In this document: piece by piece, positions 1 to 7,969 of the stretch
Layout of the letters: every line of letters starts with the position of its first letter
Numbering within the stretch: the first letter of the stretch is position 1
NCBI RefSeq assembly: GCF_010730195.1
Contig: NZ_AP022613.1
Coordinates: 5,580,001 to 5,644,000 of the forward strand
DNA from: Mycobacterium conspicuum
GTDB lineage: Bacteria; Actinomycetota; Actinomycetes; Mycobacteriales; Mycobacteriaceae
DNA: 64,000 nucleotides
Direction of reading: 5' to 3'
Translations under genes and position numbers: made by a program
Notes under the pieces: model-generated
What the model was told of the DNA's origin: nothing
Seen by the model: only the letters and a program-made list of their open reading frames with translations
The model's database searches: none

Positions 1-163
1 GAAACTCGCACGGATAGCATGTGTCGCACCCATCTTTCATCCAGGCACCGCGACATTTCGAGCACGTCTCACCCGCGATATGGGCGGTGTTCCTCAGATA
101 CCCACCCGCGTTCTGGATAAGGCTCCGTTTGATCTGTGCGAACGCAGCATCAGCGTTGGTCAC
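1..163 (-). CDS. Cys-rich (zinc-ribbon-like) protein, 5' part only
   Basis: The window holds 54 open codons from a GTG start; the gene runs off the left edge. The GTG overlaps the TGA of the upstream DprA-like gene by 3 nt, so the two are very probably translationally coupled. Residues 33-52 carry a CSKC pair, then a second cluster of the form C-x2-C-x2-C, which looks like a zinc ribbon. ComF-type phosphoribosyltransferases begin with such a ribbon, so a phosphoribosyltransferase is one possibility, but no catalytic domain is visible here. Function is unassigned. Confidence is good for a real gene because of the overlap and the clean frame, and low for identity. Confidence 0.55.
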   Translation of the reverse strand, partial: MTNADAAFAQIKRSLIQNAGGYLRNTAHIAGETCSKCRGAWMKDGCDTCYPCEF

Positions 164-1059
164 CGGAACGAGAGCTGCCTCAACGCCTGCTCTGTGCGCT
201 GCGGCTCGGATCGAATCTCCTCCACTATCGGTCCCAGCTCTCGCAAGCCGGCAACCACGTGGACTCCAGGAAGCTGCACCAATTTCTGGGCCCACTCATT
301 GCGTTCCACAACCATATCCGTCAGGATCACAGGCCGACCGTGCTCGACCGCCATGCGCGCTTGTGTACGTGCACCGCTGGTTTCGCCGGCTTCCACGACA
401 ATGGTGGCCATGCCATAGCCCGACATTAGAGCGTTGCGCATTGGGAAGCTGTGCTTCTGTGGTGGTGCGTCTGGCCAAAACTGCGACAGCACCAATCCGA
501 AGTCGGCGATGGCCGCTTGCAACTGGCGATTTTTCGCAGGATACGAGAGATTGCACCCGGTGCCAATAAACGCCACCGTCCGGCCCCCCTCGCTCAGCGC
601 TGCGGTGTGCGCGGCGGTATCAATGCCTGCGGCCAGACCAGAGATGACCGTCAGCCCCTGTTTAACAAGGAATCGAGCAATCTTTGAGGCCATATCAAGG
701 CCGCGCTCCGAGGCTTTGCGTGAGCCAACAACCGACATGCCAGGATCATCTTGATCGACTCGCCCCTGAGAAAATAGAAACGGCGGCGTCTCAACGATGT
801 CGAGCAGTCGCCGCGGAAAGTCGTTGTCCAGCACGCTCATAAAGTGCAGGCCATCATGTTCCCACTTCTCGAGATCCGCCTCTGCTTCCTCCAGTGCGGC
901 TGTCGCGGTCGGCAACGGGATGAGCTGCTCAGGGTTGTACTCCTGCCAGACGGTGAGGGCGCTGCCGCGCTCCAGAACTTCCTCGGTCAACTTCGGCCAG
1001 CTGAGCCCGTTAGGACGAGTGCGAAGTAGGGCGACGAGGGCGATTTGTTCATGGTTCAT
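160..1059 (-). CDS. DprA/Smf-like Rossmann-fold protein (short, island-encoded)
   Basis: A 299-residue protein with the DprA core: a GSRKAS segment, then SGLAAGID followed by a histidine, and a conserved IVVEAGETSGA stretch near the C-terminus. Canonical DprA loads RecA onto incoming single-stranded DNA during transformation. This copy is shorter than usual (about 360-390 residues) and shows no obvious C-terminal winged-helix extension. It lies beside a tRNA gene, not next to the chromosomal topA/recombination genes where mycobacterial dprA is normally found, and is coupled to a Cys-rich partner. Base composition looks lower in GC than the genes on the other side of the tRNA. Likely an accessory copy; a defence role is inference. 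Confidence 0.75.
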   Translation of the reverse strand: MNHEQIALVALLRTRPNGLSWPKLTEEVLERGSALTVWQEYNPEQLIPLPTATAALEEAEADLEKWEHDGLHFMSVLDNDFPRRLLDIVETPPFLFSQGRVDQDDPGMSVVGSRKASERGLDMASKIARFLVKQGLTVISGLAAGIDTAAHTAALSEGGRTVAFIGTGCNLSYPAKNRQLQAAIADFGLVLSQFWPDAPPQKHSFPMRNALMSGYGMATIVVEAGETSGARTQARMAVEHGRPVILTDMVVERNEWAQKLVQLPGVHVVAGLRELGPIVEEIRSEPQRTEQALRQLSFR

Positions 1060-1076
1060 CGTTCGGCCCCCAGGCA

Positions 1077-1125
1077 GTCATGCGATGTCGCGCGGTGTCT
1101 TCGGGTGTCATACGTAGTCATACGT
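1077..1125. repeat. Phased direct repeats upstream of the DprA-like gene
   Basis: GTCATACGT occurs at 1107-1115 and again at 1117-1125. A weaker copy (GTCATGCGA) lies at 1077-1085. The spacings are 30 and 10 bp, so all three fall on the same helix face. They lie 18-66 bp upstream of the DprA-like start codon, which suggests a promoter-proximal operator. No regulator gene is visible in the window. The remaining 170 bp to the tRNA shows nothing recognisable. Confidence 0.4.
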
Positions 1126-1295
1126 GCTCAATTGTGTCCTCAGGGTAAGACATGACCGGCGCACCGACCGACGTGACCAGCGCAATTCACGGCGGCGTGT
1201 TTTGTAGGCCTCGGCTCCAGTCTGCCGACCGCGACGCCGGATCGCAGCTTGGCCCGACCCGCATCCCTTAACCTCGATTGCAGGCGTTGGGGCTT

Positions 1296-1385
1296 TGGCG
1301 GTGGCGGAGGGATTTGAACCCTCGGACGGTGTTAGCCGTCACACGCTTTCGAGGCGTGCTCCTTAGGCCGCTCGGACACGCCACC
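1296..1385 (-). tRNA. tRNA-Ser (anticodon CGA)
   Basis: A class II tRNA of 90 nt including an encoded CCA. The acceptor stem GGTGGCG pairs with CGCCACC and is followed by discriminator G, as expected for serine. The anticodon loop is CTCGAAA on a CACGC/GCGTG stem, giving anticodon CGA (reads UCG). A long variable arm (GACGGCTAACACCGTC) and the T-loop TTCAAAT are present. It separates an accessory-looking segment on the left from conserved mycobacterial chromosome on the right, and tRNA-Ser genes are common integration targets. Confidence 0.96.
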
Positions 1386-1414
1386 GCCGTGCAGCTTACA
1401 GAACCGGCGGGCAC

Positions 1415-1870
1415 TCATCCCAATCGTTGACGCGCGAAGAACGCCTCCAGCGGCGCGGCGCACTCCGCAGCGAGCACTCCCCCGCGCACCTCGGGGCGAT
1501 GGTTGAGCCGCCGGTCGCGAACCACGTCCCACAGCGAACCGACCGCTCCGGTCTTGGGTTCCCACGCGCCGAACACCAGCCGCTCAACGCGTGCCAGCAC
1601 CAGCGCGCCCGCGCACATGGTGCACGGTTCGACGGTGACGGCCAGCGTGGTCCCTTGCAGCCGCCAGCCGTCGCCGAGCACCCGGGCCGCCGCCCGCATC
1701 GCCAGGATTTCCGCGTGCGCGGTCGGATCACCAAGGGCCTCACGGGCATTGACCGCGCGGGCAAGTTCGGTGCCGTCGGCCCCGATGACCACCGCGCCGA
1801 TGGGAACGTCGCGCAGACCGGCCGTCGCGGCAACCGCAAGCGCAGCGCGGATCAAATCTTCGTCGGTCAC
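1415..1870 (-). CDS. tadA: tRNA-specific adenosine deaminase TadA
   Basis: Deaminates A34 to inosine in the wobble position of tRNA-Arg(ACG), allowing decoding of CGN codons. The 151-residue protein has the cytidine/deoxycytidylate deaminase zinc signature: HAE at residues 52-54 (zinc ligand plus catalytic Glu) and PCTMC at 82-86 (two Cys ligands). Length is normal for the family. The GTG start overlaps the stop of the upstream gene by 4 nt, so the two are coupled. Ortholog of Rv3752c by protein and by neighbourhood. Confidence 0.95.
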   Translation of the reverse strand: MTDEDLIRAALAVAATAGLRDVPIGAVVIGADGTELARAVNAREALGDPTAHAEILAMRAAARVLGDGWRLQGTTLAVTVEPCTMCAGALVLARVERLVFGAWEPKTGAVGSLWDVVRDRRLNHRPEVRGGVLAAECAAPLEAFFARQRLG

Positions 1871-2388
1871 CGACCGAGGCGGTCGATCACCGCCGACAAC
1901 TGTTCGGCGAAGCCCATCTCGCGCGCGATGCGGCCCAGTTGCTCGTCGGCGTACAAATCGGTTTCGTCGAGGATCACCCCGAGCACCGCTTCGGACAGCC
2001 CGACGTCGGACAGCAACCCCAAATCGCCCTCCTCGAACGGGTCCGCGTCCTCGAGATCCTCGGGATCGATGTCGGCGTCCAGGTTGTCCAGCACTTCGGC
2101 GGCGATGTCGTAGTCCAGCGCCGCGGTGGCATCGGAGAGCAACAGCCGGGTCCCCGAGGGCGCCGGGCGCACGATGACGAAGAATTCGTCGTCGACGTCC
2201 AGCAGGCCGAAGACGGCGCCCGCGCTGCGCAGTTCACGCAGTTCCGTCTCGGCGGCGCTCAGGCTTGTCAGCGACTTGGCGGTCATCTCGGAACAGCGCC
2301 ATTTGCCCTCTTCGCGCACGACCGCAACGCCAAAGCCGTCCGGCACGTCCGCCGCGCGGCCTTTCGCTGGGGCCCGTTGTGCTCCCAT
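1867..2388 (-). CDS. TadA-associated acidic protein (Rv3753c-like)
   Basis: A 173-residue, strongly acidic protein whose C-terminal half is rich in Asp/Glu and predicted helical. It is always found directly upstream of tadA in actinobacteria and is usually annotated as a tRNA adenosine deaminase-associated protein. No catalytic motif is visible. It overlaps tadA by 4 nt and is divergent from tyrA, with about 30 bp between the start codons. The first 15 or so residues are low-complexity and a slightly later start is possible. Biochemical role unknown. Confidence 0.85.
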   Translation of the reverse strand: MGAQRAPAKGRAADVPDGFGVAVVREEGKWRCSEMTAKSLTSLSAAETELRELRSAGAVFGLLDVDDEFFVIVRPAPSGTRLLLSDATAALDYDIAAEVLDNLDADIDPEDLEDADPFEEGDLGLLSDVGLSEAVLGVILDETDLYADEQLGRIAREMGFAEQLSAVIDRLGR

Positions 2389-2419
2389 GGCCGCTTACGG
2401 TAGTCGCTGACCAGGCTCC

Positions 2420-3463
2420 ATGACCAGATCGACGCATTTAAAAGCAGCACTGGTCGCCGAACTGTGCCAACCTTGCACTGTGGCCGGCCCCGCTGCTTCC
2501 CCGATTTCCAAGACACCGGTGTGCGTGCTCGGGCTCGGCCTCATCGGCGGCTCGCTGATGCGGGCGGGCGCGGCGGTCGGCCGTGAAGTGTTCGGCTACA
2601 ACCGCTCGGTGGAAAGCGCGCAGGGCGCCGTCGCCGACGGCTTTGACGCGACGACCGAACTCGGCGACACGCTGGCGCGCGCCGCCGATACCGGCGCGTT
2701 GATTGTGCTGGCGGTCCCGATGCCGGCGGTGCCGGCGATGCTCGCCCGGATCAGCGAGCTGGCTCCCCGGTGTCCGCTGACCGACGTCACCAGCGTCAAA
2801 AGCGCGGTGCTCGAGGCGGTCACCGCCGCCGGTCTGCGCGCACGATTCGTCGGAGGCCACCCGATGACGGGCACCGAGAACTCGGGTTGGGCCGCCGGGC
2901 ACGCCGGACTGTTCACCATGGCCCCATGGGTGGTCAGCGTCGACGACGAGGTGGACCCCGTGGTGTTCGCGATGGTCATGACGTTGGCCCTGGACTGCGG
3001 TGCCGTGGTGGTCCCGGCCAAATCCGACGAGCACGACGCGGCGGCTGCCGCCATCTCGCATCTGCCGCACCTGCTCGCCGAGGCGCTCGCCACCAGCGTG
3101 AGCGAGGTGCCGTTGGCCTTCGCGCTGGCCGCCGGGTCTTTCCGGGACGCCACCCGGGTTGCCGGCAGCCCGCCCGATCTGGTGCGCGCGATGTGTGAAG
3201 GCAACTCCGACCAACTGGTGCCCGCGGTCGACCGGGCCATCGAGCTGCTGAGCCGCGCCCGCGACTCGTTGGCGTCCCACGGCTCGGTGGCCGAGCTCGT
3301 CGAGGCGGGTCACGCCGCGCGAACGCGCTACGACAGCTTCCCGCGCTCCGATATCTTCGGCGTCGTGATCGGCGCGGAGAACTGGCGCGAAGAGCTGGCC
3401 GCTGCTGGCCGGGCCGGCGGGGTGATCAGATCCGCTCTGCCAATCCTGGATAGTCCACGATGA
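2420..3463 (+). CDS. tyrA: Prephenate dehydrogenase TyrA
   Basis: Oxidative decarboxylation of prephenate to 4-hydroxyphenylpyruvate in tyrosine biosynthesis. The Rossmann motif GLGLIGGS begins about residue 39, followed by the substrate-site motif GGHPMTGTENSGW and the SHLPHLLAEAL helix typical of the family. The Mtb protein (Rv3754) is about 300 residues. Here the ATG gives 347, with some 30 extra N-terminal residues, so a later start nearer the Rossmann motif is quite possible. Its 3' end overlaps the convergent gene downstream by 38 bp. Confidence 0.92.
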   Translation: MTRSTHLKAALVAELCQPCTVAGPAASPISKTPVCVLGLGLIGGSLMRAGAAVGREVFGYNRSVESAQGAVADGFDATTELGDTLARAADTGALIVLAVPMPAVPAMLARISELAPRCPLTDVTSVKSAVLEAVTAAGLRARFVGGHPMTGTENSGWAAGHAGLFTMAPWVVSVDDEVDPVVFAMVMTLALDCGAVVVPAKSDEHDAAAAAISHLPHLLAEALATSVSEVPLAFALAAGSFRDATRVAGSPPDLVRAMCEGNSDQLVPAVDRAIELLSRARDSLASHGSVAELVEAGHAARTRYDSFPRSDIFGVVIGAENWREELAAAGRAGGVIRSALPILDSPR

Positions 3464-4022
3464 ACCCGTCGGCGTCGACGCTCACGGTGGTGTCGGCGAC
3501 CGGGGAACGCAGCTTGATCCCATCCGGACGCCCCTGACTGGCGTAGCTCACCTCGGCCGCGGTCACCGACATCTCGGGCACGTGCACGTAGACCATCGGC
3601 AAGGTGATCGAGTCCGCCCGTTGATGCAGGCCGAGGCGCCGGATCGGGAACGCGTTGAAGAACGGGCTGAACACCACATCGACGTCGAGGGCCCCGTTGA
3701 AGGACGCCCGACTTTCGCCCTGGTGATCCGTGACCATCCACATGTTTTCCTCGTCCCGCGCGATGGCCAGCTGACGTTCCCGCTCGGCCAGCGTCACCGT
3801 CAGCCCGAAGCGTTTGGTGGCGCCGCTCTCGTCGGTCTGCACTTCGTAGAAGGCCCCGAACGCGGGATGGGTCGCCGTCGCGGCGGCCACGATGCGGCCG
3901 TTGGCCTTGATTCGGTTACCGGACAGCTGCACGCGCACCGATTCCATGCGCGAGACGTCCTGCGCACGCCACGTCAACATTGCAGGCCAGGCGCTCGGAG
4001 TCGGATCGGGGGCTGCGCTCAC
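3426..4022 (-). CDS. Putative glycolipid-binding family protein (Rv3755c-like)
   Basis: A 198-residue soluble protein matching the putative glycolipid-binding family (PF06475, formerly DUF1089) in its beta-rich sequence with RRLGLH and VYVHVPEM segments. Function is not established. A GTG start is chosen because it lies 4 nt after the proZ stop and gives the usual length; an ATG 48 nt upstream would overlap proZ. It may therefore be the last gene of the pro operon, which is conserved in Mtb. The 3' end overlaps tyrA tail-to-tail. Confidence 0.75.
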   Translation of the reverse strand: MSAAPDPTPSAWPAMLTWRAQDVSRMESVRVQLSGNRIKANGRIVAAATATHPAFGAFYEVQTDESGATKRFGLTVTLAERERQLAIARDEENMWMVTDHQGESRASFNGALDVDVVFSPFFNAFPIRRLGLHQRADSITLPMVYVHVPEMSVTAAEVSYASQGRPDGIKLRSPVADTTVSVDADGFIVDYPGLAERI

Positions 4023-4026
4023 TCGT

Positions 4027-4767
4027 CTACCGTAGAGCGTGCGCACTGGCCGCGGCATGTTTGTCAACAAGTGCTCCTAACCACATTTTTATGGCCCGCG
4101 CGCCGTGCAGGCGACCGGTGCCGGGCACCGAGAACCACACCGCCAGCGCCAGCAGCGCGTCCAGAATCAGCGCCAGCGCTGCGACCATAAGCGCCCCGAC
4201 CAGCGCCAGCTGGAATTCACGCATCTTGACCCCGTCGATCAGATAGCGGCCCAACCCGCCCAGGCTGGCATAGGCCGCCACCGTGGCGGTGGCGACGACC
4301 TGCAGCGTCGCGCTGCGCAACCCACCCAGAATCAGTGGCATCGCGTTCGGCACCTCCACCTGCATCAGCACCTGGCGCTCCGTCATGCCCATCGCACGGG
4401 CGGCGTCCACGACGGTTCGATCGACACTGGTGATGCCCGCGTACGTACCGGCCAACACCGACGGGATGCCCAGCAGCATCAGCGCCACCAGCGGCGGCCC
4501 CACGCCCAACCCGAAGACCAACACCCCGAGCAACAACACACCCAACGTCGGCAGCGCGCGCAGCACATTGACCGCCCCCACGACCACCAGCGTGCCGCGG
4601 CCGGTATGCCCGATGATCAGCCCGATCGGTATGGCGATCAGCGCCGACGCGCCTACCCCCAGCACGGTGTATTCCAAATGCTCGATCGTGCGCGCCGCCA
4701 GCCCGACCGGACCGGTCCAGTGGTCCGCGGTCAACAGGTACGCCATCGCCTTTTCGACGAAATTCAT
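4027..4767 (-). CDS. proZ: Osmoprotectant ABC transporter permease ProZ
   Basis: Inner-membrane permease of a glycine-betaine/carnitine/choline-type ABC importer. The 246-residue protein has about six hydrophobic segments and the binding-protein-dependent permease signature around AMGMTERQVLMQVEVPNAMP, where the EAA loop contacts the ATPase. The start overlaps the stop of the preceding permease gene by 4 nt. It forms the proX-proV-proW-proZ transcription unit, equivalent to Rv3759c-Rv3756c. Expression is probably governed from upstream of proX; nothing specific is seen in front of this gene. Confidence 0.93.
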   Translation of the reverse strand: MNFVEKAMAYLLTADHWTGPVGLAARTIEHLEYTVLGVGASALIAIPIGLIIGHTGRGTLVVVGAVNVLRALPTLGVLLLGVLVFGLGVGPPLVALMLLGIPSVLAGTYAGITSVDRTVVDAARAMGMTERQVLMQVEVPNAMPLILGGLRSATLQVVATATVAAYASLGGLGRYLIDGVKMREFQLALVGALMVAALALILDALLALAVWFSVPGTGRLHGARAIKMWLGALVDKHAAASAHALR

Positions 4768-5453
4768 CGCGCGCCACCCACTATCGGCGACACCAACGGA
4801 CGGCGTCTGCCGCTGCCCGCGCGTTCCCACGGCGTGAGTAGCCAGCCGGCCAGGACGATCAGCAGGTCCATGACGGCCGCGAGGGCCAGCACGACGATGA
4901 TGCCGGCCACGATCTGATCGCTTTTGTTGGTCTGATACCCGGCGGTGAACCAGGCCCCGAGGCCGCCGATACCGATCACGGAACCGACCGAGACCATCGC
5001 GATGTTGGTCACCACGACCACCCGCAGCCCGGCGATCAGCACGGGAACCGCCAGTGGCAGTTCGACTTTCAGCATCCTGGTGAGGGTCGGGTATCCGACG
5101 GCAATAGCAGCGTCGCGCACGTGAACCGGCACCGCATCCAGCGCCTCGAGCACCGCGCGCACCAGCAGCGCCACGGCGTAGGCCGTGAGCGCGACGATGA
5201 CGTTCGCCTCGTCGAGCACCCTGGTTCCGATGATCAGCGGCAAGACGACAAACAGCGCCAACGACGGAATGGTGAACACCACGGCGGCCGTGATGGTCGT
5301 GACCCGTCGCGCGATCGGCGCACGCTGGACCACCGCGCCGAGCGGCACCGCGACCGCGAGCCCGATCAACACCGGCAGCAACGACAGTCGCAGGTGCACG
5401 ACGGTCAGCGCCCAGGCGCTGTCGAGGTGCTTCAGCAGATAGTGCACGGTCAC
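4764..5453 (-). CDS. proW: Osmoprotectant ABC transporter permease ProW
   Basis: Second permease subunit, 229 residues, with an N-terminal segment (HYLLKHLDSAWALTVVHLRL) typical of OpuCB/ProW-like proteins. An EAA loop (DAAIAVGYPTLTRMLKVELP) lies near the middle, with five to six membrane segments. It overlaps proV and proZ by 4 nt on each side, the pattern of a tightly coupled operon. Together with ProZ it forms the heterodimeric channel through which compatible solutes delivered by ProX are imported. Length and order agree with Rv3757c. Confidence 0.93.
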   Translation of the reverse strand: MTVHYLLKHLDSAWALTVVHLRLSLLPVLIGLAVAVPLGAVVQRAPIARRVTTITAAVVFTIPSLALFVVLPLIIGTRVLDEANVIVALTAYAVALLVRAVLEALDAVPVHVRDAAIAVGYPTLTRMLKVELPLAVPVLIAGLRVVVVTNIAMVSVGSVIGIGGLGAWFTAGYQTNKSDQIVAGIIVVLALAAVMDLLIVLAGWLLTPWERAGSGRRRPLVSPIVGGAR

Positions 5454-6553
5454 GCCTTCCGGCGCGCGCGGCGTTCGTCAACGGCGGCCAGCACGTCGGT
5501 CGCCAGGATGCCGCCGATGACCTTGCCGTCGCTGTTCACGGCGACACCCACCGCCGACGGCGACGACAGGGCCGCATCGAGGGCTTGGCTGAGGTTTCCG
5601 CCCGGGCGAAGCTGCGAACCGATGGCCGTGATGGTGTCGGACAGCGGTGCGCCGCCGCGATGCCGCCGGACGGCGTCGGCGTCGATCCAGCCCACCGGGA
5701 CGTCGTCATCGACGACCAGCGTCCAGCCTTCGGCAAGGTCGGAATCGGTGGAGAGGCTGCTGACCGAAATCCGGTCGATGGGGTGCAGCGGCAGCCCAGA
5801 CGCGCCGATGAGTTGCAGCCAGCGGTAGCCACGGCCGAGGCCGATGAACTTCGATACAAAGGCATTGGCCGGGCGCGACAGCAGCCGCGCCGGCTCATCG
5901 TATTGCTCGAGCACACCGCCGCGTCCGAACACCGCGACCCGGTCGGCGAGCTTGAGCGCTTCGTCGATGTCGTGCGTGACGAACACGATGGTCTTATGCA
6001 ATTCGCTTTGCAGGCTGAGGATTTCGTTCTGTAGCTCGTTGCGGACAACCGGATCGACGGCAGAAAACGGCTCGTCCATCAACAAAATCGGCGGATCGGC
6101 GGCCAGCGCCCGCGCTACCCCGATGCGTTGTTGTTCTCCTCCGGAAAGCTGCGCGGGATAACGGGTGGCAAGCTTGGCGTCCAGTCCAACCCGTTCCAGC
6201 ACCGCGTAGGCGGCCTTGCGCGCGGCGCGGCGCGATTGGCCGCGCAGCACGGGAACGGTTGCGATGTTGTCGATCACGCGCTGATGGGGCATCAGCCCGG
6301 CGTTCTGGATGACGTAGCCTATCCCCAGGCGCAGCTTCACCGGATCAACGGTCGAAACGTCTTTCCCGTCGACCGTGACCGTTCCCGAGGTCGGATCGAC
6401 CATCCGGTTGATCATCCGCAGCGTCGTGGTCTTGCCGCTGCCCGAGGAGCCGACGAAGACCGTCAGCTCGCCGTCGTGGATCTTCATACTTACCTGATCC
6501 ACCGCGGTGTTGCCGCCGGGGAACAACTTGGTGACCTTGTCGAAGACGATCAT
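5450..6553 (-). CDS. proV: Osmoprotectant ABC transporter ATPase ProV
   Basis: ATP-hydrolysing subunit, 367 residues. Walker A GSSGSGKTT lies near residue 36, followed by the ABC signature LSGGEQQR, Walker B ILLMDEPF and the switch histidine in VTHD. The C-terminal 120 residues look like the CBS-domain pair that senses ionic strength in OpuA/ProV proteins. Expected partners ProW/ProZ are adjacent, each overlap being 4 nt. The spacing and the presence of all motifs indicate an intact transporter. Confidence 0.95.
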   Translation of the reverse strand: MIVFDKVTKLFPGGNTAVDQVSMKIHDGELTVFVGSSGSGKTTTLRMINRMVDPTSGTVTVDGKDVSTVDPVKLRLGIGYVIQNAGLMPHQRVIDNIATVPVLRGQSRRAARKAAYAVLERVGLDAKLATRYPAQLSGGEQQRIGVARALAADPPILLMDEPFSAVDPVVRNELQNEILSLQSELHKTIVFVTHDIDEALKLADRVAVFGRGGVLEQYDEPARLLSRPANAFVSKFIGLGRGYRWLQLIGASGLPLHPIDRISVSSLSTDSDLAEGWTLVVDDDVPVGWIDADAVRRHRGGAPLSDTITAIGSQLRPGGNLSQALDAALSSPSAVGVAVNSDGKVIGGILATDVLAAVDERRARRKA

Positions 6554-7497
6554 TGGCCGATTGGGTGATTGAAGCCGTTGTCGCGCACCCAGTTTCGTGC
6601 TGCCTGGGCGGGATCCATCCCTGCGTTACCGGCGACGGCGGCATTGAGCGCGGCCACGCCCGCAGAGGTCAGTTTGGCCGATACGGCGTCGAGCACATTA
6701 ATAAGGAGGTCGGACTTCTTCTGCGAATTCACCAGCGGCACAATGTTACCGGCGAGAAAGTTATGTTGGGGGTCGTCGAGGACCACCAGGTGATTTTGCA
6801 AGATAGCCGGTGACGTGCTGAAGATGTCGGCCGCGTGCACCTTTCCCTCGACCAGTGCTCGCACCGTCACCGCGCCGCCGGCGTCCTCGATCGCCACGAA
6901 GTTACCGGGGCTGATCGTCAGCCCGTACTTCTGCTTCAGGCCCGGAAGCCCGGACGGGCGGGACTGGAAGTCGGACGGCGCCGCGAACCTCACGTCCGCC
7001 GAATGTACTGCCAAGTCGGCGATTGTTGTCAGATCCCACTCCTTGGCCGTCGCGTTGGTGACGGTGACGGTGTCGGTATCAGATGCCGCCGACGGGCTCA
7101 GAATCGACAGGTCGGCGGGCAATCGCTGGTGGAGCTCGAGCTCGACGGCGTCCAGCATGGTCGCCTTCGAGTTGGGGGCAAAGTACAGCAACAAATTGCC
7201 GATGTACTCGGGTACCAGGTCGATCGAATGGTCCTTGAGCGCTGGCACGTACGTTTCGCGGCTGCCGATTCCAGGGCGGCGACCGACCTCAAAGCCGTTG
7301 GCCTGCAAGGCTTGAGCATAGATCTCGGCAACGATCTCGGATTCGGGAAAATCACCCGATCCGACCACGATGGATCTCATGCTGCGGGTCTCGGCACCCA
7401 GCGGATCGGAGTTGGCGCAGGCCGCGGTCAGACACGTCACCGCAACGCATGCGGTGACAGCGAAGGTCGCGACGCGCATACGCCCCGACCTCCTCAT
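6550..7497 (-). CDS. proX: Osmoprotectant-binding lipoprotein ProX
   Basis: Extracytoplasmic solute-binding lipoprotein of the glycine-betaine importer, 315 residues, the same length as the Mtb protein. The ATG chosen is followed by a basic start and a hydrophobic signal peptide ending in lipobox LTAAC (Cys27), which would be lipidated. The mature part carries the OpuAC-type fold with segments such as SGDFPESEIVAEIYAQAL. It is the first gene of the four-gene operon; the promoter must lie in the 112 bp shared with the divergent small membrane-protein gene. Confidence 0.92.
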   Translation of the reverse strand: MRRSGRMRVATFAVTACVAVTCLTAACANSDPLGAETRSMRSIVVGSGDFPESEIVAEIYAQALQANGFEVGRRPGIGSRETYVPALKDHSIDLVPEYIGNLLLYFAPNSKATMLDAVELELHQRLPADLSILSPSAASDTDTVTVTNATAKEWDLTTIADLAVHSADVRFAAPSDFQSRPSGLPGLKQKYGLTISPGNFVAIEDAGGAVTVRALVEGKVHAADIFSTSPAILQNHLVVLDDPQHNFLAGNIVPLVNSQKKSDLLINVLDAVSAKLTSAGVAALNAAVAGNAGMDPAQAARNWVRDNGFNHPIGQ

Positions 7498-7609
7498 GGC
7501 ATTGACACTAACCTCGGAAACTACGAGACGCTGTGGCATAAGGTTCAGCCGCGGCAGGTTTATCGCGTCGTTTGTTTATTTCTGGGCCAGATGGGTCAAA
7601 GATGGAACC

Positions 7610-7969
7610 ATGAGCAGCGATCCCTCTGCCGGGCCCGATAACACAAGTGCGGCTGTACCTGCACCGACCGCAGGTCCGCCGCCCAAGGATCCGTCGGCCA
7701 CGTTGACCCGCGCCGGTGCGCTGTGGACGTCGTTGACGGCCGGTTTCCTGATCCTGATCCTGCTGCTGGTCTTCATCATCCAGAACATGGAGAGCTCGGC
7801 GTTCACCTTCTTGGGCTGGCATTGGAGCCTGCCGCTGGGTGTGGCGATGCTGCTGGCCGCCATCGGCGGCGGGCTGATCACCGTGGCCGTCGGCACCGCG
7901 CGGATCCTGCAACTGCGGCGGGCGGCCAAGAAGAGTCATGCGGCCGCTTTGAAGGCTTCAGCCAGGTAG
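7610..7969 (+). CDS. Small LapA-domain membrane protein (Rv3760-like)
   Basis: 119 residues with a Pro/Ala-rich cytoplasmic N-terminus (about 40 residues) and two hydrophobic segments separated by a short loop (QNMESSAFTFLGWHWSLPLG), the topology of LapA/DUF1049 proteins. A basic tail follows. E. coli LapA is linked to LPS assembly; the mycobacterial function is unknown. The ATG was selected because the hydrophobic core is preceded by one typical hydrophilic leader. It is divergent from proX and overlaps the convergent downstream gene by 12 bp. Confidence 0.8.
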   Translation: MSSDPSAGPDNTSAAVPAPTAGPPPKDPSATLTRAGALWTSLTAGFLILILLLVFIIQNMESSAFTFLGWHWSLPLGVAMLLAAIGGGLITVAVGTARILQLRRAAKKSHAAALKASAR

